IMG/VR virus record: IMGVR_UViG_3300036804_000195
Location: 1 to 56,281 of that record
Reading direction: 5' to 3' (one strand)
DNA: 56,281 nt
Origin: a virus
Below, piece after piece: positions 29,917 through 38,100 of the stretch. Numbering within the stretch: position 1 is the stretch's first letter; each line of letters begins with the position of its first letter. The notes beneath the pieces were generated by a model, which was not told the origin of the DNA, ran no database searches, and saw nothing but the letters and a program-made list of their open reading frames with translations. Both the position numbers and the translations under genes were made by a program.

Positions 29917-31224
29917 CTACGTGGGCGGGACGGTGTCGCCGGGTGTTTCGTCGCCCGGGTCGTTGCTGTCGCCTGGCGGCAGCGCCAGCGGCGGAGCAGG
30001 AGTGTCGTCGGCGGCCGCGCCGAGCGGCACCGCAGTGCCGACCGGCGGGAACAGCGTCAGGAACTGCTCGATCTGCGCCTGGGTGAGCGGCGGCCGGTTT
30101 TCGAGCTCGCGGGCCTCGTCGGGGCTGAGGGTCCGCGAGGCGATCTGCTGAGCGATGGCGGCTGCCCGGGTCATCGGGTCCAGGCGGAGCAGCGCGTCGG
30201 TGTTGAATTTCACGTACCGCGGCGACGGGGTGATGCCCGACAGCGCCGCCTCCCGGCGGATGATCGCCGGGCCGAGGTTCATGATCAGGAGCTGCAGGTT
30301 GCGCTGGCTGATGTTGGCGTACGTCATCGTCCGGGTGCCGCCGGTGGGCGTGCCGTCGATGAGGTCGACCGGCACGTCAAAGAAACGGGCGATATCGGGG
30401 ATCGACGACTTCATGGCCTCGATCCAGTCGTTGCTCGCCGACTGCGCCATGATCATCTCGTAATCCCAGTCCGAGCCGTGCACGAACGGCTCGCCGACGG
30501 TGATCGACGCCCGCCATGATTCCTTGACGATCGCCGCCTCCTTGGGGTTGATCGTCTTGGCGGTGTTCTTCAGCCGGGCCCGCGGCACCGCTCCCCCGGC
30601 GAACCAGTTCGTGGCGAAGTCCTGCACCGTCAGGTACTGCGAGATCTCGTAGGCGGCGTAGGCGACCGGCGACAGGCCGACGAAACAGCCCGCCGCGGTG
30701 TAAGCCTTCTCATGCCACACGACCTCGGGGTCGTACAGGGTGCCGCAGATCCGGTACTTCCACAGCGCGCCCTTGCGGACCAGGACGGCGCACTCGCCGA
30801 TCGGCGCCATCTCGATCCGGGCGGCGTTGCCGAGCCCGTCGACGGCGGTGATCAGCCCGATGGTGTTACCGGCCCGGTCGAGGTCCATCTGCGTGCCGTA
30901 CAGCCATTCCGGCATGCCGGTGTTCCCGCGGCCGAGCGGCGCGCCGGAAGGGTTGACCAGCACGGGCGGCTTCGGGCACTCGATCTGCACGCCGCCGACC
31001 CGGCGGAACAGGTCCAGCGGGAACGTCGAGATCAGCCCGGCGCGCAGCCGCAGCGCCGACCACACCGCCGAGTGCCGCAGCGCGCGGTCGTTGTCGACGT
31101 AGCGGCCGGGCCCGGGCGCGGAGCGGATCGGGATGAGGTCCATCGGCGAGGTGATGCCGAAGATCCGCTTATCGTGCGCGGCCGCAGCGGCGGCGGTCAT
31201 CGGCCGCCCGGCCAGCAGGCCCAC
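29917..31224 (-). CDS. Portal protein (HK97 family)
   Basis: 435 aa; ATG start. Features of HK97-type portals are seen in order: VDNDRALRHSAVWSALRLRAGLISTFPLDL, the wing strand/turn EVVWHEKAYTAAGCFVGLSPV, AYEISQYLTVQDFATNWFAGGAVPR, and TMTYANISQRNLQLLIMNLGPAIIRREAAL leading to the crown. The C-terminus is Pro/Asp-rich. It would form the dodecameric DNA gate. It starts one base after the stop of the small membrane protein upstream. Confidence 0.95.
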   Translation of the reverse strand: MGLLAGRPMTAAAAAAHDKRIFGITSPMDLIPIRSAPGPGRYVDNDRALRHSAVWSALRLRAGLISTFPLDLFRRVGGVQIECPKPPVLVNPSGAPLGRGNTGMPEWLYGTQMDLDRAGNTIGLITAVDGLGNAARIEMAPIGECAVLVRKGALWKYRICGTLYDPEVVWHEKAYTAAGCFVGLSPVAYAAYEISQYLTVQDFATNWFAGGAVPRARLKNTAKTINPKEAAIVKESWRASITVGEPFVHGSDWDYEMIMAQSASNDWIEAMKSSIPDIARFFDVPVDLIDGTPTGGTRTMTYANISQRNLQLLIMNLGPAIIRREAALSGITPSPRYVKFNTDALLRLDPMTRAAAIAQQIASRTLSPDEARELENRPPLTQAQIEQFLTLFPPVGTAVPLGAAADDTPAPPLALPPGDSNDPGDETPGDTVPPT

Positions 31225-31512
31225 TTAGAGCCTCGAGTCGAGCCGCAGCAGGAACGCGCCGAGAACGCCGAACCCGGCGGCCAGGCCGAGCACGGCGCCG
31301 CCGTAGGAGGCGGCCAGGCCCGCAGCCGCCGACACCATGACCATGCCGGCGACGCCGGGGATCGCCGGGGTGGCCTTCCACGCGGCCGCGCCGCGCCAGG
31401 CCACGCCCGCGCGGCGGAGCAGCCTGGCGGCGAGCCGCTGCGCGCCGGCCCGGACGCGGGCGCGCACGTCGAGCTGCCCGGCCTCCAGCTCGTCCAGGAT
31501 CGTCGTCGTCAC
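31225..31512 (-). CDS. Small membrane protein between terminase and portal
   Basis: 95 aa; GTG with GGAAGGCGG. A basic amphipathic N-terminal half (RARVRAGAQRLAARLLRRAG) is followed by two hydrophobic segments (GVAGMVMVSAAAGLAASYGG and VLGLAAGFGVLGAFLLRL). Role unknown; its position between terminase and portal is conserved in several actinophages as far as I recall, but not linked to a defined function. Confidence 0.65.
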   Translation of the reverse strand: MTTTILDELEAGQLDVRARVRAGAQRLAARLLRRAGVAWRGAAAWKATPAIPGVAGMVMVSAAAGLAASYGGAVLGLAAGFGVLGAFLLRLDSRL

Positions 31513-31538
31513 GGATCCGCCTTCCTACTGGTGAGTAA

Positions 31539-33317
31539 TCAGCTCAGCCCGGCGGGCACGGCGACGCCGCGGTGCGCCAGCTCGGTCAGGCCGGCGGCGT
31601 CGAGGATGCCCGACCGGTACAGCCGCTCGATGTCCATCGGCCCGTACGCGCCGAGGTCGCACAGCCGCACGACCTCGTCGAGGTCGAAATGCACCGACTC
31701 CGCGGCGTCGTAGTTGGCGGCCTCGGCGGTCTTCAGGAACAGCCAGTGCGCCAGCGTCTCGGCGCACAGCGGCGAGATGTCGACAGCCGAGTTGACCCGG
31801 TCCCACGCCCACTGGCCCGACAGGTTCCGCTTCGCCGCGCCGGCGAGAGCACGGAGCATGTCCTTGTCGTCGGCGTGCCACAGCAGCTCGTCCCGCGCGG
31901 CGTCGAAAAACTGGCCGCAGCCGTGCCCGAACTCGGTGGCGTTCGGCGTGATCACATTCAGGCCGGCTTCCTCGAGCTTGCCGATCAGCGCGCCCGCGGC
32001 CGACCGCGGGTCGATCGCCCAGCCGAGCGGCGACCACCGCTTGTCCATCGCCGCGGCCCGGGCGATCACCCAGGAGATGCCCGGGTCGTGGTCGGTGATC
32101 TCCACGTACCTGCGCTCGCCGTCCAGCGCGCCGCACACCGCGATCGACGTCATCGCCCGGTCGGGAGTCGAGTCGATGCCGAACGCGGGCCGGTCGGGCC
32201 ACGGCTTGTCGCGGAGCACGGTGCGATCCCACCAGCCCCTCGGTATGACGGCCCAGCCGTCGGTAGCGGCCGGGTAGGTGCCGACACCGAGCCGCTCGTT
32301 GGCGAACGCCTCCTCGTCCATCGCGGCCTCTTCGCGCTCGACCGCCTCGACGGTCAGCCCGATGCCGGCCTCGCGGACCAGGCCCTTGCACGGGACCAGG
32401 CGGCGGCCGCCGCACTTGCAGTCCGGGCCGTGGTCGACGCGGTAGCGCATCACGCCGAGCGCCGGATTGGAGCGGAACCAGGACGCCCGGTCGTGCGGCT
32501 CGTCGTGCAAGTTGCAATCCGGGTCGCAGTCGCGGGTATGCGGGTCGATCGAGTACTCGGCGAACATGAGCGACCGGTCGCCGCCAGCCAGCGCGCGGCG
32601 CCGGACCCGGGCGAGCTGGGTGGAGATCGGCACGCCCTTGACGGTCAGCCCGGCCGAGCCCATGTACCACACCTGCGGGCCGCCGACCGTGGCGTTGGTG
32701 CGGGCCGACAGGGTAGGCAGCGACGCGGCCACCGCCGAGGCCGCCAGGATCATCGCCTCGTCGTAGGCCAGGAAATCGCCGGTGAACCCGCGCCCGGATC
32801 CGCCGGAGCGGGCAATGAAGTCCAGGCGGCCGCCGCCCCACTTGCGGGTCAGCTCGATGCCTTCCTCGCCGTGCGACTCGGCGATCTTGCCGACCTTGCG
32901 GTCCAGCTCGGGCGTCGACTCGATGAGCCGCCGGATCCGGACGAACGCCTTCCGCGCGGTCTTGAATTCGTGCGCGGTGTGGATGAGCTGCTGCTCGCCG
33001 AACAGGAACAGGCCGGCCAGCTCGCGCGCCTCGAGGATCGACCCCTTGCCGTTCTGGCGCGAGACGATCAGCGCGACCTCGAATGCCGCCCACTTCTCCA
33101 GGTGGTCGCGGCAGGCGAGCCCGAACCCGGGCGCGCAGTGCGGGCACTGAGCGATGCCGAGCGCGTCGGTCAGGATGTCCCGTTCCCACGGGTCGAGGAT
33201 CAGCCCGGCGACCTCGGCCAGCGCGATGCACTCCGGGCCCGCGGAGGACACGCGCGGCGGCGACCACGCGATGCGCGGCGGAGCGCTAGCCTCGAGCAGC
33301 GCGGCGGCGGCGGTCAC
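31539..33317 (-). CDS. terL: Terminase large subunit
   Basis: 592 aa; GTG start overlapping the small-subunit gene by 32 bases. ATPase: a Walker A-like SRQNGKGS (86-93) and Walker B with Asp187-Glu188 in FLAYDEA. Nuclease: acidic residues in AFGIDSTPDRAMTSIAV and further downstream. Two unusual Cys clusters are inserted, one before the ATPase (CPHCAPGFGLACRDH, 58-72) and one between domains (CDPDCNLHD, then CKCGGRRLVPC). The enzyme cuts concatemers and drives DNA through the portal. The N-terminal and linker Cys clusters may bind zinc. Confidence 0.93.
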   Translation of the reverse strand: MTAAAALLEASAPPRIAWSPPRVSSAGPECIALAEVAGLILDPWERDILTDALGIAQCPHCAPGFGLACRDHLEKWAAFEVALIVSRQNGKGSILEARELAGLFLFGEQQLIHTAHEFKTARKAFVRIRRLIESTPELDRKVGKIAESHGEEGIELTRKWGGGRLDFIARSGGSGRGFTGDFLAYDEAMILAASAVAASLPTLSARTNATVGGPQVWYMGSAGLTVKGVPISTQLARVRRRALAGGDRSLMFAEYSIDPHTRDCDPDCNLHDEPHDRASWFRSNPALGVMRYRVDHGPDCKCGGRRLVPCKGLVREAGIGLTVEAVEREEAAMDEEAFANERLGVGTYPAATDGWAVIPRGWWDRTVLRDKPWPDRPAFGIDSTPDRAMTSIAVCGALDGERRYVEITDHDPGISWVIARAAAMDKRWSPLGWAIDPRSAAGALIGKLEEAGLNVITPNATEFGHGCGQFFDAARDELLWHADDKDMLRALAGAAKRNLSGQWAWDRVNSAVDISPLCAETLAHWLFLKTAEAANYDAAESVHFDLDEVVRLCDLGAYGPMDIERLYRSGILDAAGLTELAHRGVAVPAGLS

Positions 33318-33789
33318 GGGCGGCCTCCACCTCGTCGAACGGATCCTCCTCCTCGCGGTCGTCGCGGCCAGGCTGCGCAGGAACGGGCACGCCAGGCACG
33401 CCGAGCCCGGCCTGCTCGAACAGCGCCGACCGGCGCCAGGAGATCCGCAGCAGCCGGTCGATCGCGCGCAGCGACAGCGCCGGGTCGTGCCGGGCGCCGT
33501 CGGAGGACGCGGAGCGGAGCAGGTTCTGGGTCACGCGCTCGAGAGTGTCGAGCCGCTCCAGCTCGAGCAGCACGAGCTGGTCGACGCCAGCGGACACCAG
33601 CTCGGAGCGGCGAGCCTTCATGGCCCGGCCGAAGTCCTGCGCGGCCGCGCCCGGGGTCTTGTGCCCGGTCTCCTTGGCGATCGCCGCGAACGTCGCCCCG
33701 GCGGCGCGCATCTCGAGGACCTGCTTGCGCCGGGCGGCGACCTTGTCGCGGTCACGCGTCGACGGCGACACCAGCATCCTTATCGGCAC
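33286..33789 (-). CDS. terS: Terminase small subunit
   Basis: 167 aa; GTG at 33789 (an in-frame ATG at 33777 is the alternative). The N-terminal domain is an HTH: KQVLEMRAAGATFAAIAKETGHKTPGAAAQDFGRAM, as expected for recognition of the packaging site. A coiled helical middle (LVLLELERLDTLERVTQNLL) would form the ring, and the C-terminal end is charged. Overlaps both the methyltransferase gene and terL, so all three are co-translated. Confidence 0.85.
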   Translation of the reverse strand: MPIRMLVSPSTRDRDKVAARRKQVLEMRAAGATFAAIAKETGHKTPGAAAQDFGRAMKARRSELVSAGVDQLVLLELERLDTLERVTQNLLRSASSDGARHDPALSLRAIDRLLRISWRRSALFEQAGLGVPGVPVPAQPGRDDREEEDPFDEVEAARDRRRRAARG

Positions 33790-35005
33790 GTATCGGCTTT
33801 ATTCCGGTGAATGCCTCGAAGCGGGCGCAGATGACGTCGGCGAACCGCGGATCCAGCTCCACCATCACCGACCGGGCCCCGAGCTTGTGCGCCGCGATCA
33901 GCGTCGACCCCGACCCGGCGAACAGGTCCAGGACCAGGCCGCCAGGCGGGCACGAATTCTCCAGGCACCGCACGATCAGCTCAACCGGCTTCATCGTCGG
34001 GTGCGCCTCCGACCGGCGCGGCCGCGGGAACTCCAGCACCGACGTCTGCGTGTTGCCGCCGAACCAGCCATCCGCGCCGCGGCCGCGCTTGGACTCCGCT
34101 CCCCCGGTGAACCCGTACTCGAGCTGATCGTGCCGGTAGCCGAACGCGACCGGCTCGTGCCGGTAGTGGAAGTCCGAATGGCCGAGCACGAGCGAGTCCT
34201 TGACCCAGACAAGGCCCTGCCGGTAATCCCAGCCCGCGGCCTTCCACGCGGCCAGGAACGCCGCTGCGCCCGGACCGGCCGGGTGGCACACATACACCGC
34301 GGCGCCCGGCCGGAGCACCGCGGTGGCCGACGTGAACGCCGCGGCGAGCAGCCCGGGCACCTCGGCCTCCGTGTCGCCCTGGATCGACACCCCGGCGGCC
34401 GACTCGTACTCGACGCCATACGGCGGGTCGGTCCACATGCAGTCGGCCAGGTCGCCGCCCATCACCGCCTCGACGGCCGCCAGGTCGCCCGCGTCGCCGA
34501 CCAGGAGCCGGTGATCGCCGAGCAGCCACGTATCGCCGGGCTGGGCCACCGTATCGCCAGGATCGGGCGCGTCCGGCACGCCTTCGTCAGGTTCTCCGCG
34601 AGTTTCCGGCCCGCGTAGCGACTTCAGATCGACCTCAGACCAGCCCGTGGCCACGAAATCGCCGTCCCACGACTCGAGCTGCTCGAGCTGCAGCGCCTCG
34701 TCGTAGCCGCCCAGCTCCGCCAGCCGGTTGTCCGCGGCGTTGACGCGGGAGGCCTCGCCGTCGTCGGTGTAGGCGCCGACCTCGACGCGGACCTCGGTCA
34801 GGCCCTCCTCGCGCATCGCGAGGACCGTGTGGTTGCCCGCGACGATCTGCAGCCGCCCGGCCTCGACCTCGCGGACCAGGATCGACCGGAACTGGCCGAA
34901 CCGGCGAACCGACTCGCGGATCGCCGGGACGTCGCCGAGCCGCGCATTGCCCGGAAACGGGTCCAGGACGCCGATCGGCACCACATCGGTGCGCAGGTAC
35001 TCCAC
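33752..35005 (-). CDS. ParB-domain DNA methyltransferase fusion
   Basis: 417 aa. Residues 1-100 are a ParB-like domain (PFPGNARLGDVPAIRESVRRFGQ, IVAGNHTVLAMREEG). Residues ~160-417 are an amino-methyltransferase of the beta class: catalytic motif IV DPPYGVEY at 193-200 comes before the AdoMet motif DLFAGSGSTLIAA near 365, with HPTMKPVELI between. It should methylate adenine N6 or cytosine N4 in DNA. The ParB domain may choose the site. Lying between an HNH endonuclease and the terminase, it could protect phage DNA from host restriction or mark it for packaging. Confidence 0.9.
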   Translation of the reverse strand: MEYLRTDVVPIGVLDPFPGNARLGDVPAIRESVRRFGQFRSILVREVEAGRLQIVAGNHTVLAMREEGLTEVRVEVGAYTDDGEASRVNAADNRLAELGGYDEALQLEQLESWDGDFVATGWSEVDLKSLRGPETRGEPDEGVPDAPDPGDTVAQPGDTWLLGDHRLLVGDAGDLAAVEAVMGGDLADCMWTDPPYGVEYESAAGVSIQGDTEAEVPGLLAAAFTSATAVLRPGAAVYVCHPAGPGAAAFLAAWKAAGWDYRQGLVWVKDSLVLGHSDFHYRHEPVAFGYRHDQLEYGFTGGAESKRGRGADGWFGGNTQTSVLEFPRPRRSEAHPTMKPVELIVRCLENSCPPGGLVLDLFAGSGSTLIAAHKLGARSVMVELDPRFADVICARFEAFTGIKPIRADKDAGVAVDA

Positions 35006-35006
35006 G

Positions 35007-35444
35007 TCAGACAGCCCGCGCGGCCGGGCACGGCCAGCCGCCGATCGCCGGAGAGCCCGCGGTCAGCCACGAGCTGTATGCCATCCGCGCCGCGACCTGC
35101 TCGTCCTTGGCGAACCGGCGCATCACCGCGAACTCCTCGACCCCGGCGCGCTCGACCAGGTACCGGATCAGCGAATGCTGCCGCCGGTGATGGTTCGGGC
35201 ACAGCACGAGCATCGTCGTCTGGTCCGCCGCGCCGCCGAGCGAGATCGGGAACTCGTGATGCTCGTCGAAGCCGCCCGCGCCGATCATGTGCGACGTGCA
35301 CTCCAGCGACGCCAGCGAGCACGCCGTGCCAGGCGCGTCGATCGCCGGAGCAGCCACCGCGGCCGCACAAGCCGCGCACACCTGGCCAGCCGGGAACTGG
35401 TTCCCGCACGTGGCGCACAGATCACGGTCTGGCGTCATGTCCAT
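35007..35444 (-). CDS. HNH endonuclease next to the terminase genes
   Basis: 145 aa; ATG with AAAGGA. The N-terminus has two Cys pairs (CATCGNQFPAGQVCAAC). The HNH core is DEHHEFPISLGGAADQTTMLVLCPNHHRRQHSLIRYL. HNH proteins of this kind beside terminase genes assist packaging cleavage in several siphophages; others are homing enzymes. The C-terminus adds a helical region. It starts two bases... after the methyltransferase ATG region, within one operon. Confidence 0.88.
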   Translation of the reverse strand: MDMTPDRDLCATCGNQFPAGQVCAACAAAVAAPAIDAPGTACSLASLECTSHMIGAGGFDEHHEFPISLGGAADQTTMLVLCPNHHRRQHSLIRYLVERAGVEEFAVMRRFAKDEQVAARMAYSSWLTAGSPAIGGWPCPAARAV

Positions 35445-35717
35445 GATCCTTTCTGCGTTCGAATTTCTGCGCGGCCGTTCGAATTTTCATCCCGAGTCAC
35501 AAAACGGGGAGAGAAAAGTGCGTTAAGCCGGCATCACGCGGCCTGGATGTGAAAAAAACGCTTCTTCTTCGGCCATTTCCGCAGGTCAGCGGCTTGATCG
35601 TTTGCGGTCGCGAACGAGCGGCGAGGCGGCGAGGACGACCGGATGGCGCGCCGATCTTGATTCGCGTGATCATTTAGCGATGTGACTGCGCCGATCGCAT
35701 CGACGTTCGAATGACGG
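35445..35717. promoter_or_regulatory. Intergenic region with CGTTCGAAT repeats
   Basis: No gene is seen in this 273-base gap, which is notably A/T-rich for this genome. The 9-mer CGTTCGAAT occurs at 35456-35464, 35476-35484 and 35704-35712; the first two are exactly 20 bases apart and lie just upstream of the HNH start, as operator pairs often do. A copy of the dispersed 20-mer AAGCCGCTGACCTGCGGAAA lies on the minus strand at 35576-35595. The late promoter for the packaging and structural operon may lie here, but no good -35/-10 pair stands out. Confidence 0.45.
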
Positions 35718-36323
35718 TCACCAGCGGGAGGTGCGGGTCGGTACGCGGACGACAGCGCCGCGCTTGCGGAGCATGTTGCCGAGCCGCGCGCCGTGGTGCC
35801 GGTTGCAGTCGGCGTGCTCGAGCCGCTTGTTCTCGGCTCCGTAGGCAGCGCCGCCGAGGACGCGAGGCACGATGTCGCCGAGGTCCAGGCCCTGCCACAG
35901 GTGCATGCCGATGTTGGGCCAGTGCAGGCAGCGGCGACCATACGGGCACGGGTCGCCGTCGACGAACTCGGCCAGCCGGATCTTGCGGGTCCGCTGGTGT
36001 TCGGAGCCGAGCCCGGACAGCGTCGTGATGCCGGGGGTCTTGCGGATGTGGCGCGTTCGACGGCGCCGCTTTGCGTTAGCCACGTTGGCCTTCCTCCGAA
36101 CGGCATCACACTGGCGCGAGCAGTACATCGGCTGCTCGCACACCGCGACCTGAGCATGCCGAGCCGGGATGAACTCGGTGGCGCACACCGGACAGGTAGC
36201 GCACGTGATCTGACGGATGCGCCGGACCTCGTTGCGGCACGGGCGGCAGGTCGGATCCGGGAGCGAACCGCGACCGCAGAGCACCGGGAGGCCACACCTG
36301 CTGCACACGCCGATCCTTGGCAC
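35718..36323 (-). CDS. HNH endonuclease with zinc knuckles
   Basis: 201 aa from GTG at 36323 (weak ribosome site; start uncertain). Three Cys pairs lead the protein (CSRCGLPVLCGRG, CRPC, CPVCATEF and CSRQC), then a basic linker. The HNH motif follows: LDLGDIVPRVLGGAAYGAENKRLEHADCNRHHGARLG. The usual DH of HNH is DLGD here, so the first catalytic His may be missing or shifted. The gene stands alone between intergenic regions, as homing endonuclease genes often do. Confidence 0.75.
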   Translation of the reverse strand: MPRIGVCSRCGLPVLCGRGSLPDPTCRPCRNEVRRIRQITCATCPVCATEFIPARHAQVAVCEQPMYCSRQCDAVRRKANVANAKRRRRTRHIRKTPGITTLSGLGSEHQRTRKIRLAEFVDGDPCPYGRRCLHWPNIGMHLWQGLDLGDIVPRVLGGAAYGAENKRLEHADCNRHHGARLGNMLRKRGAVVRVPTRTSRW

Positions 36324-36355
36324 GAGCTGGATGCTAGCTCGGCGTCCCGACGGTC

Positions 36356-36622
36356 TTAGCGGCCATAGCGGAGCTTGCAATACCAGACCAGCGCGGCGGT
36401 GCGCAGCCGGGTGGTCTGCAGGCGCAGCCTGCACGTCCACGGCAGCGGCGTGAGCACGACAGGACGGCCGTCGCGGACAGCGGACTGCCACCGCACCGCG
36501 GCGGCCGCGAAGCCGCACCCGGCCGCATGCTCGACACGGCGCCCAGTGTTGCCGAGCGGCGCGCCAGGCCAGCGGCCGCACGACGGGCAGACACCAGCCG
36601 ACGTGATCGGGCCGAGTTCCAT
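36356..36622 (-). CDS. Small zinc-ribbon protein
   Basis: 88 aa from ATG at 36622, overlapping the stop of the next gene upstream. CPSCGRWPGAP near residue 12 and later EHAAGCGF give a possible zinc site. The C-terminal half is basic (RLRLQTTRLRTAALVWYCKLRYGR). Function unknown; last of a chain of small overlapping genes. Confidence 0.6.
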   Translation of the reverse strand: MELGPITSAGVCPSCGRWPGAPLGNTGRRVEHAAGCGFAAAAVRWQSAVRDGRPVVLTPLPWTCRLRLQTTRLRTAALVWYCKLRYGR

Positions 36623-36738
36623 CACGCGGACCCGCGCGGCCTGATGTGCACCATCGACCCCGCTGGCCGGCCGCACCAGCACAGCACCTGGCCGTTCTCG
36701 TCGACGGCGTGCAAGCCGTTGGGCTGGTAGGCGTGCAT
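36622..36738 (-). CDS. 38-residue protein with CWCGRPAG motif
   Basis: A very small gene with ATG and TGA that overlap both neighbours (ATGA at each side). The product contains HAVDENGQVLCWCGRPAG, a single Cys knuckle. The perfect overlap at both ends is the main evidence for translation, since the gene is too short for composition tests. Confidence 0.6.
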   Translation of the reverse strand: MHAYQPNGLHAVDENGQVLCWCGRPAGSMVHIRPRGSA

Positions 36739-37250
36739 CACGGCCGCCCGCGGACTTCGATGTGCGCGAGCGGGTTAGGGCAGTGGTTCTCCGGGCCCGA
36801 CTCGATAGGGCGCGGCTGGTTGAAGCGCCACGCGGCGTCCTCGGCCGTGCCGATCTCGCGGACAATGTACGGGTCGTTGCCCGGGCCATGCGACGGCGCA
36901 TAGGGCTGCTCGCCGGCGATGGTGAACGCTTCGCACAGCTCGTGCAGGTCGACGTCGCGGCACCGCTCGAGCAGCCACCGCCGCCAGCCACGAGCGTCCC
37001 AGGTTGCGGGCGGCACCGGGAAGTAGTTCATGACGCGGGTCAGCAGCTCCGGGTGCTGCGTGTCCGGCGCGGTGACCAGGATGCACAGCGTCAGCCCGGA
37101 GGACTCGCCGCGGCCGTACTCGGCCGGGTCGCGCACGACATCGGCGAGCGTGACCTTCCAGTCGCGGCCGGGCAGGCTGAACTCGGCGAGCAGGTCGGCG
37201 AGCGGCTGCGGGTACGGCGCGGTCTGGCGCATCTCGCGCATGGCGTCCAT
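36738..37250 (-). CDS. Hypothetical accessory protein, 170 aa
   Basis: ATG at 37250; overlaps the next gene by ATGA. Mixed alpha/beta: PLADLLAEFSLPGRDWKVTLADVV at the front, a strand with LTLCILVTAPDTQHPELLTRVMNYFPVPPATWDARGWRRWL, then helices. The 'VPPATWD-W--WLL' segment is recurrent in actinophage accessory proteins in my memory, but the role is unknown. Confidence 0.6.
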   Translation of the reverse strand: MDAMREMRQTAPYPQPLADLLAEFSLPGRDWKVTLADVVRDPAEYGRGESSGLTLCILVTAPDTQHPELLTRVMNYFPVPPATWDARGWRRWLLERCRDVDLHELCEAFTIAGEQPYAPSHGPGNDPYIVREIGTAEDAAWRFNQPRPIESGPENHCPNPLAHIEVRGRP

Positions 37251-37253
37251 CGG

Positions 37254-37370
37254 CTACCGGGCCTTCCGTTTCCAGGCCAGCACGCACGCGAAGGCAAGAC
37301 CGCCGGACACGACGCCGACCACTAGGTCATTGAGCAACTGCGCCCACCACGGCGCCGCGAAGCTGGTCAC
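37254..37370 (-). CDS. 38-residue membrane protein
   Basis: GTG at 37370 to TAG at 37254. One hydrophobic segment (LLNDLVVGVVSGGLAFACVLAW) with a basic C-terminal tail (KRKAR) makes a single-pass membrane peptide, positive inside. The start lies four bases beyond the previous gene's stop. A small phage membrane peptide may alter entry or lysis; this is inference. Confidence 0.55.
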   Translation of the reverse strand: MTSFAAPWWAQLLNDLVVGVVSGGLAFACVLAWKRKAR

Positions 37371-37374
37371 GTTC

Positions 37375-37542
37375 TTAGAGCTGGCCGGAGCGGCGAGCCC
37401 ACGGCGTGGCGAGGTGAACCGCCAGGCAGAGCAGGCCGATCAGCGCGAACGTGGTCGCGGTCAGGAACACGCCGCGGCCGATCTGCGCGAGCTGCAGGAG
37501 CAGCGCGATGGCGAACGCCACGATGGCAGCGAATCCGAACAT
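37375..37542 (-). CDS. 55-residue membrane protein
   Basis: ATG at 37542 with a strong ribosome site (GAGGAGG, ten bases upstream). Two hydrophobic segments are present (FAAIVAFAIALLLQLAQIG and TFALIGLLCLAVHLATPW) with a short loop and basic end. First gene after the terminator at 37571-37607, so it probably begins an operon with 37254-37370 and those downstream. Confidence 0.65.
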   Translation of the reverse strand: MFGFAAIVAFAIALLLQLAQIGRGVFLTATTFALIGLLCLAVHLATPWARRSGQL

Positions 37543-37570
37543 GAGGGGTTGCCTCCTCTGGAAGCGGGTC

Positions 37571-37607
37571 GCGGGACCCGGCGGCGGGTCACAACGCCGG
37601 GTCCCGC
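37571..37607 (-). terminator. Strong intrinsic terminator
   Basis: A perfect 13-base stem (37571-37583 with 37595-37607) encloses an 11-base loop. It lies in the 201-base gap 37543-37743, which holds no gene, after the membrane-protein operon that ends at 37744. It separates that operon from the small-gene operon starting at 37542. Confidence 0.8.
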
Positions 37608-37743
37608 GTCATTTCGCCAGGCCCAGCCAGAGCCGCGAAACGTAATGGAGGCATAGGCCTCCAACGCGCACAATAACTCATCCGAAACCCGCTGTGTGCC
37701 CTCGTGTCGGCCGGCGCGCCGGGTGCACGCGGTTACCAGCGGG

Positions 37744-38100
37744 CTAGTCCGGCAGGCCGCCTGTGGCCAGCGTGAGCCGCACGACCTGAGCGCGGAGCTT
37801 GAATACCTCGCCCTGCAGGTCAATGTTGGACTGCTGGAGGTCGGACGCGGACTTGCGGAGCGACGCGATCTCGGCGCGCGTCGACTCGAGCTCGGTGTGC
37901 AGGGTGTTGAGCGCGCCCTCGTAGATCTCCTTCGCGCGCTGGTAGGCGGCCGCGTCGACGGCGACGATCGCCGCGGTGGCCTGGACCTCCTGGGTGCGGG
38001 TCTGCTCGCGGTTGGCCGACCGGGACGACTGGATCGCCCACCACGTCATCGCCGCCGACAGGAGGCCGAGCAGGATCTCGACCACGAGCGAGTTACTCAC
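37744..38100 (-). CDS. Membrane-anchored coiled-coil protein
   Basis: 118 aa; GTG at 38100 overlapping the previous stop (GTGA). An N-terminal membrane segment (LVVEILLGLLSAAMTWWAIQ) is followed by a long heptad region (REQTRTQEVQATAAIVAVDAAAY, LESTRAEIASLRKSASDLQQSNIDLQGEVFKLRAQ). The layout is like phage spanin-type or exclusion proteins, but it is far from the lysis genes. It is paired with the multi-pass protein 38097-38567. Confidence 0.65.
   Translation of the reverse strand: MSNSLVVEILLGLLSAAMTWWAIQSSRSANREQTRTQEVQATAAIVAVDAAAYQRAKEIYEGALNTLHTELESTRAEIASLRKSASDLQQSNIDLQGEVFKLRAQVVRLTLATGGLPD

Noticed and set aside
31572-34127. 851-residue rightward open frame opposite terminase
   Set aside because: Antisense shadow typical of very high GC coding DNA; no ribosome site or protein-like sequence.
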